Origin: JAGMXM01 sp964458325
Lineage (GTDB): Bacteria > Verrucomicrobiota > Verrucomicrobiia > Limisphaerales > UBA1319
DNA length: 39,390 nt
Assembly (NCBI GenBank): GCA_964458325.1
Contig: CAYWIM010000039.1
Location: 1-39,390, forward strand
Direction of reading: 5' to 3'
Below are positions 1 through 8,977 of this stretch, piece after piece. The position numbers and the translations under genes are program-made. Under the pieces are notes generated by a model. That model made no database searches, had not been told where the DNA came from, and was given only the letters and a program-made list of their open reading frames with translations. Within the stretch, counting starts at the first letter, position 1, and each line of letters opens with the position of its first letter.

Positions 1-92
1 CAGCCGCCGCGATCAGGTTAGGAAGTAATTTTTGCACAGACCCTTAGGGGCCGGAGGCTCGCTCGACGATCGAAAAACGGTCCTGCCCTCGC

Positions 93-653
93 ATGAGCTC
101 GATCGACGCCATCTTCGCCTGGCTCTGCGGCCTGCATCCGGGGCATGTCTGGATGCCGGGGGGCGATTGGCTGCCGGTCTGCCAGCGGTGCGTGGGCCTT
201 TACGCAGGGATCCTTCTTGGATCGGCATGGCATTTCTTCGTTCGCCCTCGAGCGACTCCTGGATGGCTATGGGCTCATGGGTTCCTCATGGCGATCACGG
301 CTTTCTTCGGGCTTCAATTGTTTCCTGAAACCGGAGCGATGCGCACGGCGACCGGTTTCGCCTTTGGTCTCGGCGCGGTCGCCTTTCTATGGACCGGCAT
401 CGCAGGGAAGGGGGATGTCCGCATGGAGAGGGCCAGCAGTCGCGACTACGCGGCGGCCGTTCTGGTCTCCTTGGCTGTCCTGCTGCGGGCCTGCCAAGCG
501 GGCGGTCGCGGATCTTGGATCGTGTTGAACGGCCTTTGCGCCTTGGGGCTTGTGTGTGGGGCGGTTTTGGTGGCCGCCGTGGCTGGGCAATGGCTCCTCC
601 GGGCTCTCTACGCCATGTTCCGCGGCCCCGGCCGCCTGATCCCATCCGCTTGA
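93..653 (+). CDS. DUF2085 family integral membrane protein
   Basis: A 186-residue protein of the DUF2085 family, a group of small bacterial membrane proteins without an assigned reaction. The family signature is visible near the N-terminus: Cys12 and His15, then PVCQRC with Cys30 and Cys33, followed by VGLYAG, which resembles a metal- or redox-active cysteine site at a membrane edge. Several hydrophobic segments follow (about residues 36-50, 58-75, 85-105, 120-135 and 145-170). The ATG start lies after a short gene-free leader with no clear Shine-Dalgarno sequence. It converges with the ABC exporter genes to its right. Cellular role unknown; the family call is fairly secure. Confidence 0.8.
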   Translation: MSSIDAIFAWLCGLHPGHVWMPGGDWLPVCQRCVGLYAGILLGSAWHFFVRPRATPGWLWAHGFLMAITAFFGLQLFPETGAMRTATGFAFGLGAVAFLWTGIAGKGDVRMERASSRDYAAAVLVSLAVLLRACQAGGRGSWIVLNGLCALGLVCGAVLVAAVAGQWLLRALYAMFRGPGRLIPSA

Positions 654-720
654 AACCTCGATTCGTTCGGGTGTTATGGCGGGGGACACGGTTCGCTTTG
701 GAGCGCGCCGGGTGGAGGGG

Positions 721-1968
721 TCATCGGAACAAAACCGATTCACGGCGAAAGGCTGCTGCGGCGGCCGCCAAGGCCGCGCCGGCATAGAGGCAGCTGGTGC
801 CGAACACCACGGCGATCGCTGCCCAGGGGAAGCGGCCCGTGAGGATCTCCTTGCTGATCAGGCTGACATTCGTGACCGGCACAAACACCCAGCGCCAGCT
901 CAGCTCCATCCCGGGCAGCATACCCACAAGCGCCAGCCCGATGACCAGGAACATCATCGGTCCCCCATAGCTTTGGGCTTCCTTGTAGCTGCGCGCCAGC
1001 AGCGACACCGCGAGCAGCACCGCCGAAAACATCACCGCCAGCGGCGCCATCATCGCCAGGACGGCCAGCAGCCCTCCCGGGCTGATCGAGAACAGAAGGC
1101 TCGCTCGAGCATCGGGGCCGGATGCCGACAGGGCCAGCGGAAGGATCGAGAAGGTTGCGCCAAACGATGCCAAGGACAAAGTGGCGCTGGCGAGCGCTGC
1201 GGCCAGCGTCGCCAGAAATTTGCCCACCACCAGGCTGCCCCGATCCACCGGGCTGGTGAGCAAGGTCTCGAGCGTGCCTCGCTCTTTCTCGCCGGCCGTC
1301 AGGTCCATGGCAGGATTCATGGCTCCGACAAAACAGAGTATGACGATCATGTAAGGGATGATGCCGCCCAGCAGGTTGCCGCTGACCTTGCGGGAGGCGG
1401 CAACGTTTTCCTCGGCCACGCCGAAGGGCGCCAGCAGATCGCGACTCATCAGGCCCAGGCCCGCCAGCCGGGCGGTCACCATCCGGTCCCGGTACTCGCG
1501 CAGCAGACGCTGCAGCTCGCGGACGGCCATCTGGGACCGGTACTCGCCCATGTAATGGAGAATGCGGACCACGGGCGGCCCGGCGGCTGCCGGGGGATGG
1601 GCCTGCGCATCGCCAGCATCGCCGGTCTCCAATCCGGCGGGGATGTCGATCGCCGCCCGGACTTCCTTGGACGCAATCCGCGCGGCATGATCGGGCGTGG
1701 CCGGCGCCAGGCGCAGCACGGGCGATTGCGCCAGGAAAGCGACCAGCCCCGGCGCCCGTTCCGCGCCGATGACCATGACCTTCAATCCGGTCTGCTGGGC
1801 TTCCTGGCGGACCTTGCCAGCCTGGCGGGCTGTCAGGAACCCGAAGCCCACCGCCAGCAGCGGAATCAGCAGCACCGGCAGGACCAGCGTCGAGATCAGA
1901 GTCCGCCGGTCCCGCATCAGCTCCCGGACTTCCTTGCCCCAGACGATCCGCGCCTGACGTGCGTTCAT
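721..1968 (-). CDS. natB: ABC-2 type transporter permease (NatB-like)
   Basis: Membrane subunit of an ABC-2/NatAB-type exporter, 415 residues from the ATG at 1968. A basic N-terminus (residues 1-20, KEVRELMRDRRT) is followed by the first transmembrane helix (about 23-43), a large extracytoplasmic region, and a block of about five to six helices in the C-terminal half containing the GEKERGTLETLL motif typical of this family. The open frame extends upstream, but this start is chosen because its ATG overlaps the stop of the ATPase gene by 4 nt (ATGA), giving translational coupling. NatAB of Bacillus exports Na+; the substrate here is not shown by sequence, so the symbol marks the family only. 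Confidence 0.82.
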   Translation of the reverse strand: MNARQARIVWGKEVRELMRDRRTLISTLVLPVLLIPLLAVGFGFLTARQAGKVRQEAQQTGLKVMVIGAERAPGLVAFLAQSPVLRLAPATPDHAARIASKEVRAAIDIPAGLETGDAGDAQAHPPAAAGPPVVRILHYMGEYRSQMAVRELQRLLREYRDRMVTARLAGLGLMSRDLLAPFGVAEENVAASRKVSGNLLGGIIPYMIVILCFVGAMNPAMDLTAGEKERGTLETLLTSPVDRGSLVVGKFLATLAAALASATLSLASFGATFSILPLALSASGPDARASLLFSISPGGLLAVLAMMAPLAVMFSAVLLAVSLLARSYKEAQSYGGPMMFLVIGLALVGMLPGMELSWRWVFVPVTNVSLISKEILTGRFPWAAIAVVFGTSCLYAGAALAAAAAAFRRESVLFR

Positions 1969-2702
1969 GTCCCAGCCTCCACCACTCGGACAAAAACGTC
2001 CTCGAGGCTTGCCTCCCGATACTCGGACCGGAGGTCGCCGACGGTGCCTTCGGCCAGGAGGCGGCCCCGGTGGATGATGCCGACCCGATCGCACAAGCGC
2101 TCGACCTCGCTCATGACATGCGAGGAAAAAAGAACGGTTTTACCCCGAGCCCGGCAGGTCTGGATGAATCGCATGATGGCGCGCGCGGCCAGCACGTCGA
2201 GCCCCATCGTCGGCTCGTCGAAGATCATCACGGGCGGGTCGTGGACGAGGGTGCGGGCCAGCGAGACTTTCTGCCGCTGGCCGGTCGACAGCTGGTCGCA
2301 GCGCGCCTCGGCCTCGGGCCCCAGCTCGAGCCAGGCGAACAGTTCGTTTACTCGATCCCGCAGCCGGGCATCTTGCATCCCATGGAGGCGCCCGAAGTAG
2401 GCGACCTGCTCGCGGGCGGTCAGGCGGCCGTACAATGCGGTGGCCGCGGAGAGAAAGCCGATCCGGGCCCGGACCGCGCCCGGTTCGTTCTGGATATCGT
2501 GTCCGGCCACGCGCGCGGTGCCGGCGCTGGGGCGCAAGAGGGTGGCGAGCATCCGCAAGGTCGTGGTTTTGCCGGCGCCATTGGCTCCCAGCAGGCCGTA
2601 GACCTCCCCAGGCCGGCAGGCGAACGAGACCGCCTCGACCGCCTGCACCTGGCCCCGGCGACGGTCTCGAAACACCTTGCTCAATCCGGAGGCCTCGATC
2701 AT
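1965..2702 (-). CDS. natA: ABC transporter ATP-binding protein (NatA-like)
   Basis: A 245-residue ATPase that should power the neighbouring permease. Walker A is GANGAGKTT (residues 39-47, Lys45), the ABC signature is LSTGQ (138-142) and Walker B is VMIFDEP (158-164), followed by a D-loop GLD and a switch His in SSHVMSE. Length and order are normal for the NatA/CcmA group. It lies between the unrecognised 650-residue gene upstream (54 nt gap) and the permease downstream (ATGA overlap), all leftward, so a three-gene operon is likely. The exported substrate cannot be read from the sequence. Confidence 0.92.
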   Translation of the reverse strand: MIEASGLSKVFRDRRRGQVQAVEAVSFACRPGEVYGLLGANGAGKTTTLRMLATLLRPSAGTARVAGHDIQNEPGAVRARIGFLSAATALYGRLTAREQVAYFGRLHGMQDARLRDRVNELFAWLELGPEAEARCDQLSTGQRQKVSLARTLVHDPPVMIFDEPTMGLDVLAARAIMRFIQTCRARGKTVLFSSHVMSEVERLCDRVGIIHRGRLLAEGTVGDLRSEYREASLEDVFVRVVEAGT

Positions 2703-2756
2703 GGATGCCTTTCTGTCTTGCCGGCGACTTGCGCGGCTCGCCGGGGTCCTCGACGT

Positions 2757-4709
2757 TCAGACCTTGATGAAACCCTGGATTCGTTCCGCCAGCCGGCGTC
2801 CGTCCGTCTGATCCAGCCGCGAGAGCACGCGAAGCCAGCGAAAGGCGAAGCTTCCTGGATCCTGCTTCTCGTGCTGAAACAGCGTGTCGAATGCGCGCCG
2901 GCGCCTGCGGTAATCCCCTTGCACGCGCAGGAACTGCTCCGTGAATCCGGCGATGTAAGTGCGCGCGAACAAGGCCGGGTTTGGCAGGTGCGGAAGCCGC
3001 GCATTGACTGGCCGCGCGTAGGCCTCGGCGAATTGCTCGAGCGGGCTGGCGAAATCCACGAAGGTTCCCGTATGATCCGACACAACGATCGCTTTGGGCC
3101 AGCCGTTCTCGTCCTCGACGACCACCTCGTCTCCGTCGTCGAATATGACGACCTTCTCGAGCGTGGTCCGGCCGACAATGATGTTGGGAGCCGCCGCCCG
3201 TCCCAGGAGCCGGGCAAGCCCGACGGCGTATTCCGGCTGCTCGAGCCTGGATCGCGGCACTTTGTCGCTGGCCACGCCGAAGATGTACTCGCGCTCGAAA
3301 TAGGTGGATCCAATCTGGCAGCCGAAATATTCGGTGCGTTTGCCCTGATACCGCTCGAAGATCTTGCGCTGGACGATCCGGGTGGAGAGGTTCATCCCCA
3401 ATTGCCGGCAGCCGAGCCGGCGGTCGAGGATGTACTCGGTGTATTCCTCGGCCTCGAGCATCGCCTGGAGGAGGCCCTTGCCCGCCTCGAGATGCTCGTG
3501 GATCCCCCATTTCTGGATGCGCAGGATCCGGGCCACCCGGCGCTCGTCCATTCGCAGCTTCAGCTCGGCGATATAGACGGCGCGGCGGCCGGGCATCTTG
3601 GCCCGCAGCGACAGCGAGCTCTCGACCCGCCCCACGTTCACGTACTCGAGATCCCCGAACTCGCGAATGAAATTGAAAATGAAGCGCCTGGCTTTGGGGT
3701 CGCACAGGTCCGCCAGCTCGGGATCGCCGGGCGCATCTTCGAATTCGTCATAGACGGTGTCGAAGATGAACTCGCCCTCCTCGAATCGCCCCCCCGGCAG
3801 CCAGTGGATCTGCAGATAGAATTCGGGGCTCAGCCCCTGGAGCACCGCCTCGGTCAGATGTTCGCCCTTGCCTCCCAGCAGCCGCTTCATCATCTGCGTC
3901 CGCCACGCCGGATCCTCCGGTTGGTCCCGGCGGAGCTCGGGCGGCACGGCCGCCTCGAAACGCTGTTTCAATTCCCGATAGCGCTCCCGCAGCGCGTTTT
4001 CGTCCGCACGCAGGAAATCGAATCCGGCGAAGGCGGCGGGGCCCCAGGCGGGATCCGCGCCGAGAAAGCAGACCTCGAATTCGCCGAGCCGGTTGCGGCG
4101 CTTGGAGTATTCCTGGATTTCGGCGAGGTGCTGAGCCAGGGCGGGCGCGGGCAATGCCTCGAGCCGGCTGAACTCGAAGAAGGTGAGATACCGTGCGCCG
4201 GTGATCCGGTTGAAGTAGTAGATCGCATCCCCTGCGATCCGCTCGCGCGACTCGCGGATCATCCGCTGCATCTCCTCGCCCGTTTGGGGCAAGGGGCTGA
4301 TGCGCCAGAGCTCGCCGCGCGCCTTGATGGCCGCCTGCACCCGCTCGTCCAACACATGCAGAAAGCGGATCTGGCGTTTGGACATGAGCTTCTGCAAAAG
4401 ATCGTCCGCCTCGAATGCCAGCGGCATGTCCTCGGGATGCGGCCGGATCAACACCAGGTCCGGCTCGAGGATCAAGTCAACGGATTGCGCCAGCTCGGCG
4501 CTTTCTTCCTCCGCGGCCAGCGGGCGCCCGCGTTCCTGGCCGAGCTTCTGAATCCAGGCCTCTCGCTGCCAGGCATGAATGCCAGGGATCGTCACCACCA
4601 CCCCGCGCCGCGGAAAGACTGTGGCAATCCGCGATATCGGTTTGCCCTCCGCGTTCCGCGCGAAGAACGGCTCTCCGATCCATCGCACGGCCGTTATCGT
4701 ATCGCCCAT
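2757..4709 (-). CDS. Hypothetical protein, 650 residues, upstream of ABC exporter
   Basis: A long intact reading frame whose product I do not recognise. From the ATG at 4709 it encodes 650 residues with no signal peptide or transmembrane segment, so it is probably cytoplasmic. It is mixed alpha/beta and rich in charged and aromatic residues, with a very basic patch QGDYRRRRRAF near residue 610 and a beta-rich acidic stretch near 535 (FDDGDEVVVEDENG followed by SDHTGTFVDF). Codon use is like its neighbours and there are no internal stops, so it is a real gene. The frame is open further upstream into the N gap, but MGDTITAV gives a compact start and leaves about 97 nt for a promoter region shared with the divergent TPR gene. 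It probably forms an operon with natA-natB. Confidence 0.75.
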   Translation of the reverse strand: MGDTITAVRWIGEPFFARNAEGKPISRIATVFPRRGVVVTIPGIHAWQREAWIQKLGQERGRPLAAEEESAELAQSVDLILEPDLVLIRPHPEDMPLAFEADDLLQKLMSKRQIRFLHVLDERVQAAIKARGELWRISPLPQTGEEMQRMIRESRERIAGDAIYYFNRITGARYLTFFEFSRLEALPAPALAQHLAEIQEYSKRRNRLGEFEVCFLGADPAWGPAAFAGFDFLRADENALRERYRELKQRFEAAVPPELRRDQPEDPAWRTQMMKRLLGGKGEHLTEAVLQGLSPEFYLQIHWLPGGRFEEGEFIFDTVYDEFEDAPGDPELADLCDPKARRFIFNFIREFGDLEYVNVGRVESSLSLRAKMPGRRAVYIAELKLRMDERRVARILRIQKWGIHEHLEAGKGLLQAMLEAEEYTEYILDRRLGCRQLGMNLSTRIVQRKIFERYQGKRTEYFGCQIGSTYFEREYIFGVASDKVPRSRLEQPEYAVGLARLLGRAAAPNIIVGRTTLEKVVIFDDGDEVVVEDENGWPKAIVVSDHTGTFVDFASPLEQFAEAYARPVNARLPHLPNPALFARTYIAGFTEQFLRVQGDYRRRRRAFDTLFQHEKQDPGSFAFRWLRVLSRLDQTDGRRLAERIQGFIKV

Positions 4710-4806
4710 GGGACGGTACGCATAGAGCAGGGGACCCGCGAACTCAAGGAGCGAATTCGCACATTTTTCTCGGCATCGGCGCTGGCCCGCCGTAGAGTGC
4801 CGCCCG

Positions 4807-5525
4807 ATGCGCGCCGGCCCGTTCATCCTGATCGTCTGGCTTGCCTGGATGCTCCCGGGCAGCGGCGCAGCCGGCTCCGACTTCGACGCGCAGCTCGGGG
4901 ACCTGCAGGCGCGGCTGGCTGGCGCTCCGACGAACAGAGCCCTTCTCTTCGCGCTCGGGGAACTTTGCCATGACGAAGGCAGCGTCGAGAAGGCGGAGGC
5001 GGTGCGGTTGGCGATAANNNNNNNNNNATGGCCGAACGCTACTTCCGGCGCCTGCTGGATCTGGAGCCCGAGCATGCCCTCGGCCGCGCCCTGTATGGAA
5101 GCGTCCTGACCATGCGCGCCCGGGACACGACGTGGCCACCCACGCGCCTTTCCCTGGTCAAGGCCGGCATCCGGGAGATGGACGCCGCCGTTGCCAGGGC
5201 GCCTCTGGATCCTCGGGTGCGCCTGGTCCGCGCCGACAACAACATCCACATGCCTGCGTTCCTGGACCGGAAAGAGCTGGTGGCTGCGGATCTCGCCTGG
5301 CTTTGGCGGCAGGCAGTCGAGCCGGCCGGCGTGCTCTCCGCCCCGCAGCGCCAGAGAATCGCGCTGCACCATGGCAGCGCGCTCGAGAAAAAGAAACGCC
5401 TGGCCGAGGCGCTTGCCGTCTGGCGCCGCGGCATTTCCTTCGATCCGACATCGGCCGCCGCCCGCGAAATCCGGGCGATGGTCGACGCGCGCGATCCCTT
5501 GTCATCCTCCTGCTCCGTCCCATGA
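4807..5525 (+). CDS. TPR-repeat secreted protein, interrupted by assembly gap
   Basis: Two reading-frame pieces on either side of a run of ten Ns read as one gene. The first piece (4807-5017) starts with a signal peptide (MRAGPFILIVWLAWMLPG, cleavage likely after GSGAA) and the beginning of an alpha-helical repeat. The second (5028-5525) continues with helical TPR-like repeats, including YFRRLLDLEPEHALGRALYG and a C-terminal ALAVWRRGISFDP unit. The pieces are in different nominal frames only because the N run is a placeholder of arbitrary length. The end overlaps the next ATG as ATGA, so it is coupled to the M2 peptidase. Likely an exported protein-interaction scaffold; partner unknown. Confidence 0.7.
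5018..5027. other. Assembly gap (10 Ns)
   Basis: Ten consecutive Ns inside the TPR gene. The true missing length is unknown, so the apparent frame change across it carries no biological meaning. Confidence 0.98.
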
Positions 5526-7333
5526 ACCCACTGACTGCGATTCTGATCTACGCCATGGCCGCTGCACCCATTGCCCACGCCGGTTCGCCCCCTGCGCCGC
5601 CCTCGTCCCTGTCGGACCGCGCCGCTCGGTTTCTGGAGCTGGTCAACGCCGCTTACCAGGCGCTGATCGCGATCGAGGGCCAGGCCCAATGGACCGCCTC
5701 GACGGATGTCTCCCCTGCGCATGACGCCGCCTCCGAGACCGCCTCGCGCGCGCGGGCGGCCTTCACGGGCAATCCGGCCTTGATCCGCGAGGCGCGCGCG
5801 CTGCTGGAGCATCGCGAACAGCTCGATCCGCCTGTTGTCCGCCAGCTCGAGCGCGTGCTCCTCAATGCCGCCGAGGGCCCCATGACGCGCCCCGAGCTTG
5901 TCGCTGCCCGGATTGCCGCCGAGACCCGCCAGGCATCCGCGCTGAACGGATTCGAGTTTCGGCTCGATGGCCGGCCGATCACGCCCAATGAAATCGACCG
6001 GCTCCTCGATACCCGCACCAACCTCGATGAGCGGCGCGCCGTCTGGGAAGCCTCGAAACAATCCGGACCCGCCCTGAAGCCGGGGCTGATCGAGCTTCAA
6101 AAGCTGCGGAACGGCGTGGCCCGCGAGCTGGGTTATCCGGACTATTTCAGCCTCCAGGCGGCCGGCTATGGGATGAGCGCCGGCGAGATGCTCCGCCTGC
6201 AGGAAGGATTCATGCGCGATCTCCGCCCCCTCTATCTGCACCTGCACACCTGGGTGAAGCACGAGCTGGCGCGCCGCTACGGCCAGCCCGTTCCCCGCCT
6301 CATCCCCGCGCACTGGCTGAACAACCGATGGAGCCAGAACTGGACCGGCATCGTTCCCGCCGCGGACTTCGATCCGTTCTTCGCGAACCGATCGGCGGAA
6401 TGGATTGTCCGGCGGGCGGAGGCGTTCTTCACCAGCCTGGGTTTCCCGGCCCTGCCGGCGACGTTCTGGGAGCGATCCGACCTCTATCCCGTTCCGACCG
6501 GCTCCGATCGCCGCAAGAACACCCACGCCTCCTGCTGGCACGTGGACCTCGATCGCGATATCCGCTCGCTCATGAACGTCGAGCCGGACTGGCGATGGTT
6601 CGAGACGGCGCACCACGAGCTGGGGCACGGCTATTATTTCTGGTGCTATACCCGGCCCGAAGTGCCTCCTCTCCTCCGCCAGGGCGCCAATCCCGGATTC
6701 CACGAGGGGATCGCCGAGCTGATCTCGCTGGCTTCGGGCAGCATCCCTTACCTGAAAGCCGTCGATCTCTTGCCGAAGGACTTTGCCGCCGACGATACGG
6801 CCCTTCTGCTCAACGACGCCCTGGCCTCGTCGGTGCCGTTCATTTTCTGGAGCTCGGGCACGATGACCCACTGGGAAGCGGATCTGTACGCCCGCGAGCT
6901 GCCGCCGGATCAATGGAACCGTCGGTGGTGGGAATACGTCCGCCAATTTCAGGGGGTCGAGCCTCCGGCGGCTCGAGGGGAGGCGTTCTGCGATCCGGCC
7001 ACCAAGACCCACATCAACGACACGCCGGCCTATTACCCTGCGTATGCGGTCGCCACCGTCCTGAAATTCCAGCTTCACGAGCACATCGCCCGCCGCATCC
7101 TCCGGCAGCCGCTCCACCAGTGCAACTATGCCGGGCACCCCGAGGTGGCGGGGTTCCTTCGCCAGATCATGGACCCCGGTGCGTGCCGGGAGTGGAGGGA
7201 TCTCCTCCTCGAAGTCACGGGGGAGCCGCTCTCGACTCGCGCCATGCTAGCCTATTACCAGCCCCTGCTCGCATGGCTCGAATCCGAAAACCGCGGCCGC
7301 GTCATCGGCTGGGAGCCGGATTCCACGCGATAA
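5522..7333 (+). CDS. M2 family peptidyl-dipeptidase (ACE-like)
   Basis: A 603-residue zinc metallopeptidase of family M2, whose best known member is angiotensin-converting enzyme; these release dipeptides from peptide C-termini. A signal peptide (residues 1-20, ending AHA) puts it in the periplasm or outside. The zinc site is clear: HHELGH gives His365, Glu366 and His369, and the third ligand is Glu395 in GANPGFHE, identical to the ACE motif. Compared with ACE there is a two-residue insertion between these motifs. Further downstream the helical M2 fold continues (TKTHINDTPAYYPAYA). The ATG at 5522 overlaps the TPR stop by 4 nt, so I prefer it to upstream starts in the same frame. Confidence 0.92.
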   Translation: MNPLTAILIYAMAAAPIAHAGSPPAPPSSLSDRAARFLELVNAAYQALIAIEGQAQWTASTDVSPAHDAASETASRARAAFTGNPALIREARALLEHREQLDPPVVRQLERVLLNAAEGPMTRPELVAARIAAETRQASALNGFEFRLDGRPITPNEIDRLLDTRTNLDERRAVWEASKQSGPALKPGLIELQKLRNGVARELGYPDYFSLQAAGYGMSAGEMLRLQEGFMRDLRPLYLHLHTWVKHELARRYGQPVPRLIPAHWLNNRWSQNWTGIVPAADFDPFFANRSAEWIVRRAEAFFTSLGFPALPATFWERSDLYPVPTGSDRRKNTHASCWHVDLDRDIRSLMNVEPDWRWFETAHHELGHGYYFWCYTRPEVPPLLRQGANPGFHEGIAELISLASGSIPYLKAVDLLPKDFAADDTALLLNDALASSVPFIFWSSGTMTHWEADLYARELPPDQWNRRWWEYVRQFQGVEPPAARGEAFCDPATKTHINDTPAYYPAYAVATVLKFQLHEHIARRILRQPLHQCNYAGHPEVAGFLRQIMDPGACREWRDLLLEVTGEPLSTRAMLAYYQPLLAWLESENRGRVIGWEPDSTR

Positions 7334-7395
7334 TGGCTCGAGGCTGCTGGGCCGTGCATGCGGTGTCTGGCGGCGGCCTTGCGGGGCCCGGCCGA

Positions 7396-8127
7396 TCATT
7401 TCACCGCGGCCCAGACCCGGTGGACGTCGTCGTGATCCTCGAGCGATTGCAGGAATTCGCCGACTTCGGCGCGCTGGGCATCGCTGAGATCGGGGTAGAG
7501 TTTGGGCACATATCCGATCTCGCTCGTCACGACGGTCCAGCCGTTCTGGGTGAGCCAGCGGGCCACCGCATGCACGGATGCGCGATCGCAGATGAACCGC
7601 GCGCCGGCAACGCCCTCGGGGATGTCGTCATTCTGGTCGGGGGTGAGTGTCTCGATCTCGTTGGCGCCAGCCTCGATCGCGGCGGCCTCGCGATCGACGG
7701 CGGGATCGGGGTGATGCGCCTCGATCCAGCCGACGCAATCGAAGAGGAACTTGTTGCTGCCAGCCGTTCCGAGCTGCCCGCGCCGGAAAAGGACGCGGAT
7801 TTCGGGCGCGGTCCGGTTGACGTTATCGGTGTAGACCTCGACGATGACCGGCACCTTGCACGGCGCATAGCCCTCGAAGACGACGTGGTCCATCACGAGC
7901 TTATCCTCGCCAGTGCCGGCGCCCTTGCGGATCGCCCGCTCGATAACGTCCCGGGGGACGCTCTCCTTTTTTGCTTTTTCGACGGCGGCGAACAGGCGCG
8001 GATTCACGGCCGGGTCCGCGCCGCCGCTCTTGGCGGCGACCGAGATTTCGCGAACGATCTTGTTGGTGGCGCGGCCTTTCTTGAGCCCTGCCACCAGGCG
8101 CTTCGCATGCAACCATTGACGTCCCAT
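7396..8127 (-). CDS. yebC: YebC/PmpR family protein
   Basis: A 243-residue member of the YebC/PmpR/TACO1 family, described both as DNA-binding transcriptional regulators and as factors that relieve ribosome stalling. The family hallmarks are present: a basic N-terminus, REISVAAKSGGADPAVNPRL (about residues 26-45), PRDVIERAIRKG (58-69), and the three-domain layout with VFEGYAP and a C-terminal LEDHDDVHRVW. Length is typical (about 240-250). It is followed by the M2 peptidase in convergent orientation and lies 40 nt downstream of the pseudopilin gene on the same strand, so it may be read from that transcript or from its own promoter. Confidence 0.95.
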   Translation of the reverse strand: MGRQWLHAKRLVAGLKKGRATNKIVREISVAAKSGGADPAVNPRLFAAVEKAKKESVPRDVIERAIRKGAGTGEDKLVMDHVVFEGYAPCKVPVIVEVYTDNVNRTAPEIRVLFRRGQLGTAGSNKFLFDCVGWIEAHHPDPAVDREAAAIEAGANEIETLTPDQNDDIPEGVAGARFICDRASVHAVARWLTQNGWTVVTSEIGYVPKLYPDLSDAQRAEVGEFLQSLEDHDDVHRVWAAVK

Positions 8128-8167
8128 GACCGCAGCCTAATCCAAATGGGGCGCGTCGACAACGCCG

Positions 8168-8977
8168 TCAATACTCGGCATCCGCCTCCTCGAGCACGGC
8201 GAGGATCCGGCTGAAGGCGTCGTGGATGTCGCCGTAGTCGCGCAGGTCGACCGTGAATCGGCCATCGGAATTGCGGCGCGAAGCCGCGCTGCCATCGGCA
8301 TACAGAATGTCGGCGATCTTCATCCGATGATGGGTGCGGGGCTTCACGTTGAAAGCGGCCAGGTCCGGCGGGCTGAGGAATTGCGTGTCCATTGCCAGCG
8401 CGCGAATGGGCTGTCCGTTGCGGTTCTGGCCGAGGTTGTCGAGCTGGAGGTGGACTGGATCGTTGGTGCGAGAGTGCGAGTCGAACAAGTTCGTGTTTCC
8501 GGCGTGGCGATAGTAATAGGAGCCTTGCGCCTGATACCGCCCCACCTTGGCCAGCTCCGCGCCGGCGTCAATGGGTTGATCGCTGCCGGGGCAGAAGAGC
8601 ACGCGGGGCTGGCTGGCCAGCTCGGCATCGAGCAGCCGTCCCAGCCCCACGGGCGCGCCCGTCTCGAGCGAGAGGAGGCTGGTGGGCGCGCCGGTCGATG
8701 GATAGAAGCTGGCGGGGCTCGTGAAGGGCGGCGCTTTCGGCCCGTATGGGATCCGGCCGCGGTTCTCCTGGGCGTATTCGTGCAGGGCGATTCCCACCTG
8801 CCTCAAGTTCGCAAGACAGGCTGCTTTCTGGCTCGCTTGCCGGGCCGAGGCGAGCGCGGGCAAGAGCAAGGCGGCCAGTATGCCGACGATCGCGATGACC
8901 ACCAGCAGCTCGATCAGCGTGAATCCTCGCGCCACGGATCCAAGCCCCCACTGCGTGCGGCACGGGTGAGAGTTCAA
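8168..8977 (-). CDS. Type II secretion/type IV pilin-like pseudopilin (prepilin N-terminal domain)
   Basis: A 269-residue protein with a class III prepilin leader: basic residues, then GFTLIELLVVIAIVGILAAL, with cleavage expected between Gly18 and Phe19 by prepilin peptidase. The remainder resembles the DUF1559-type/H-X9-DG pseudopilins abundant in Verrucomicrobiota and Planctomycetes, with ALHEYAQENRGRIP after the helix and a C-terminal HHRMKIADILYADGSAAS near residue 225. I choose a TTG start at 8977 because it overlaps the preceding gene's stop as TTGA; a GTG at 8935 giving a three-residue leader is a good alternative. It appears to be the third gene of a unit with two secreted proteins. 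Confidence 0.82.
   Translation of the reverse strand: MNSHPCRTQWGLGSVARGFTLIELLVVIAIVGILAALLLPALASARQASQKAACLANLRQVGIALHEYAQENRGRIPYGPKAPPFTSPASFYPSTGAPTSLLSLETGAPVGLGRLLDAELASQPRVLFCPGSDQPIDAGAELAKVGRYQAQGSYYYRHAGNTNLFDSHSRTNDPVHLQLDNLGQNRNGQPIRALAMDTQFLSPPDLAAFNVKPRTHHRMKIADILYADGSAASRRNSDGRFTVDLRDYGDIHDAFSRILAVLEEADAEY

Noticed and set aside
1959..4973. Long plus-strand open frame opposite natA and the 650-residue gene
   Set aside because: Its translation has no recognisable domain and is the complement of well-supported genes; third-position GC bias explains the length.
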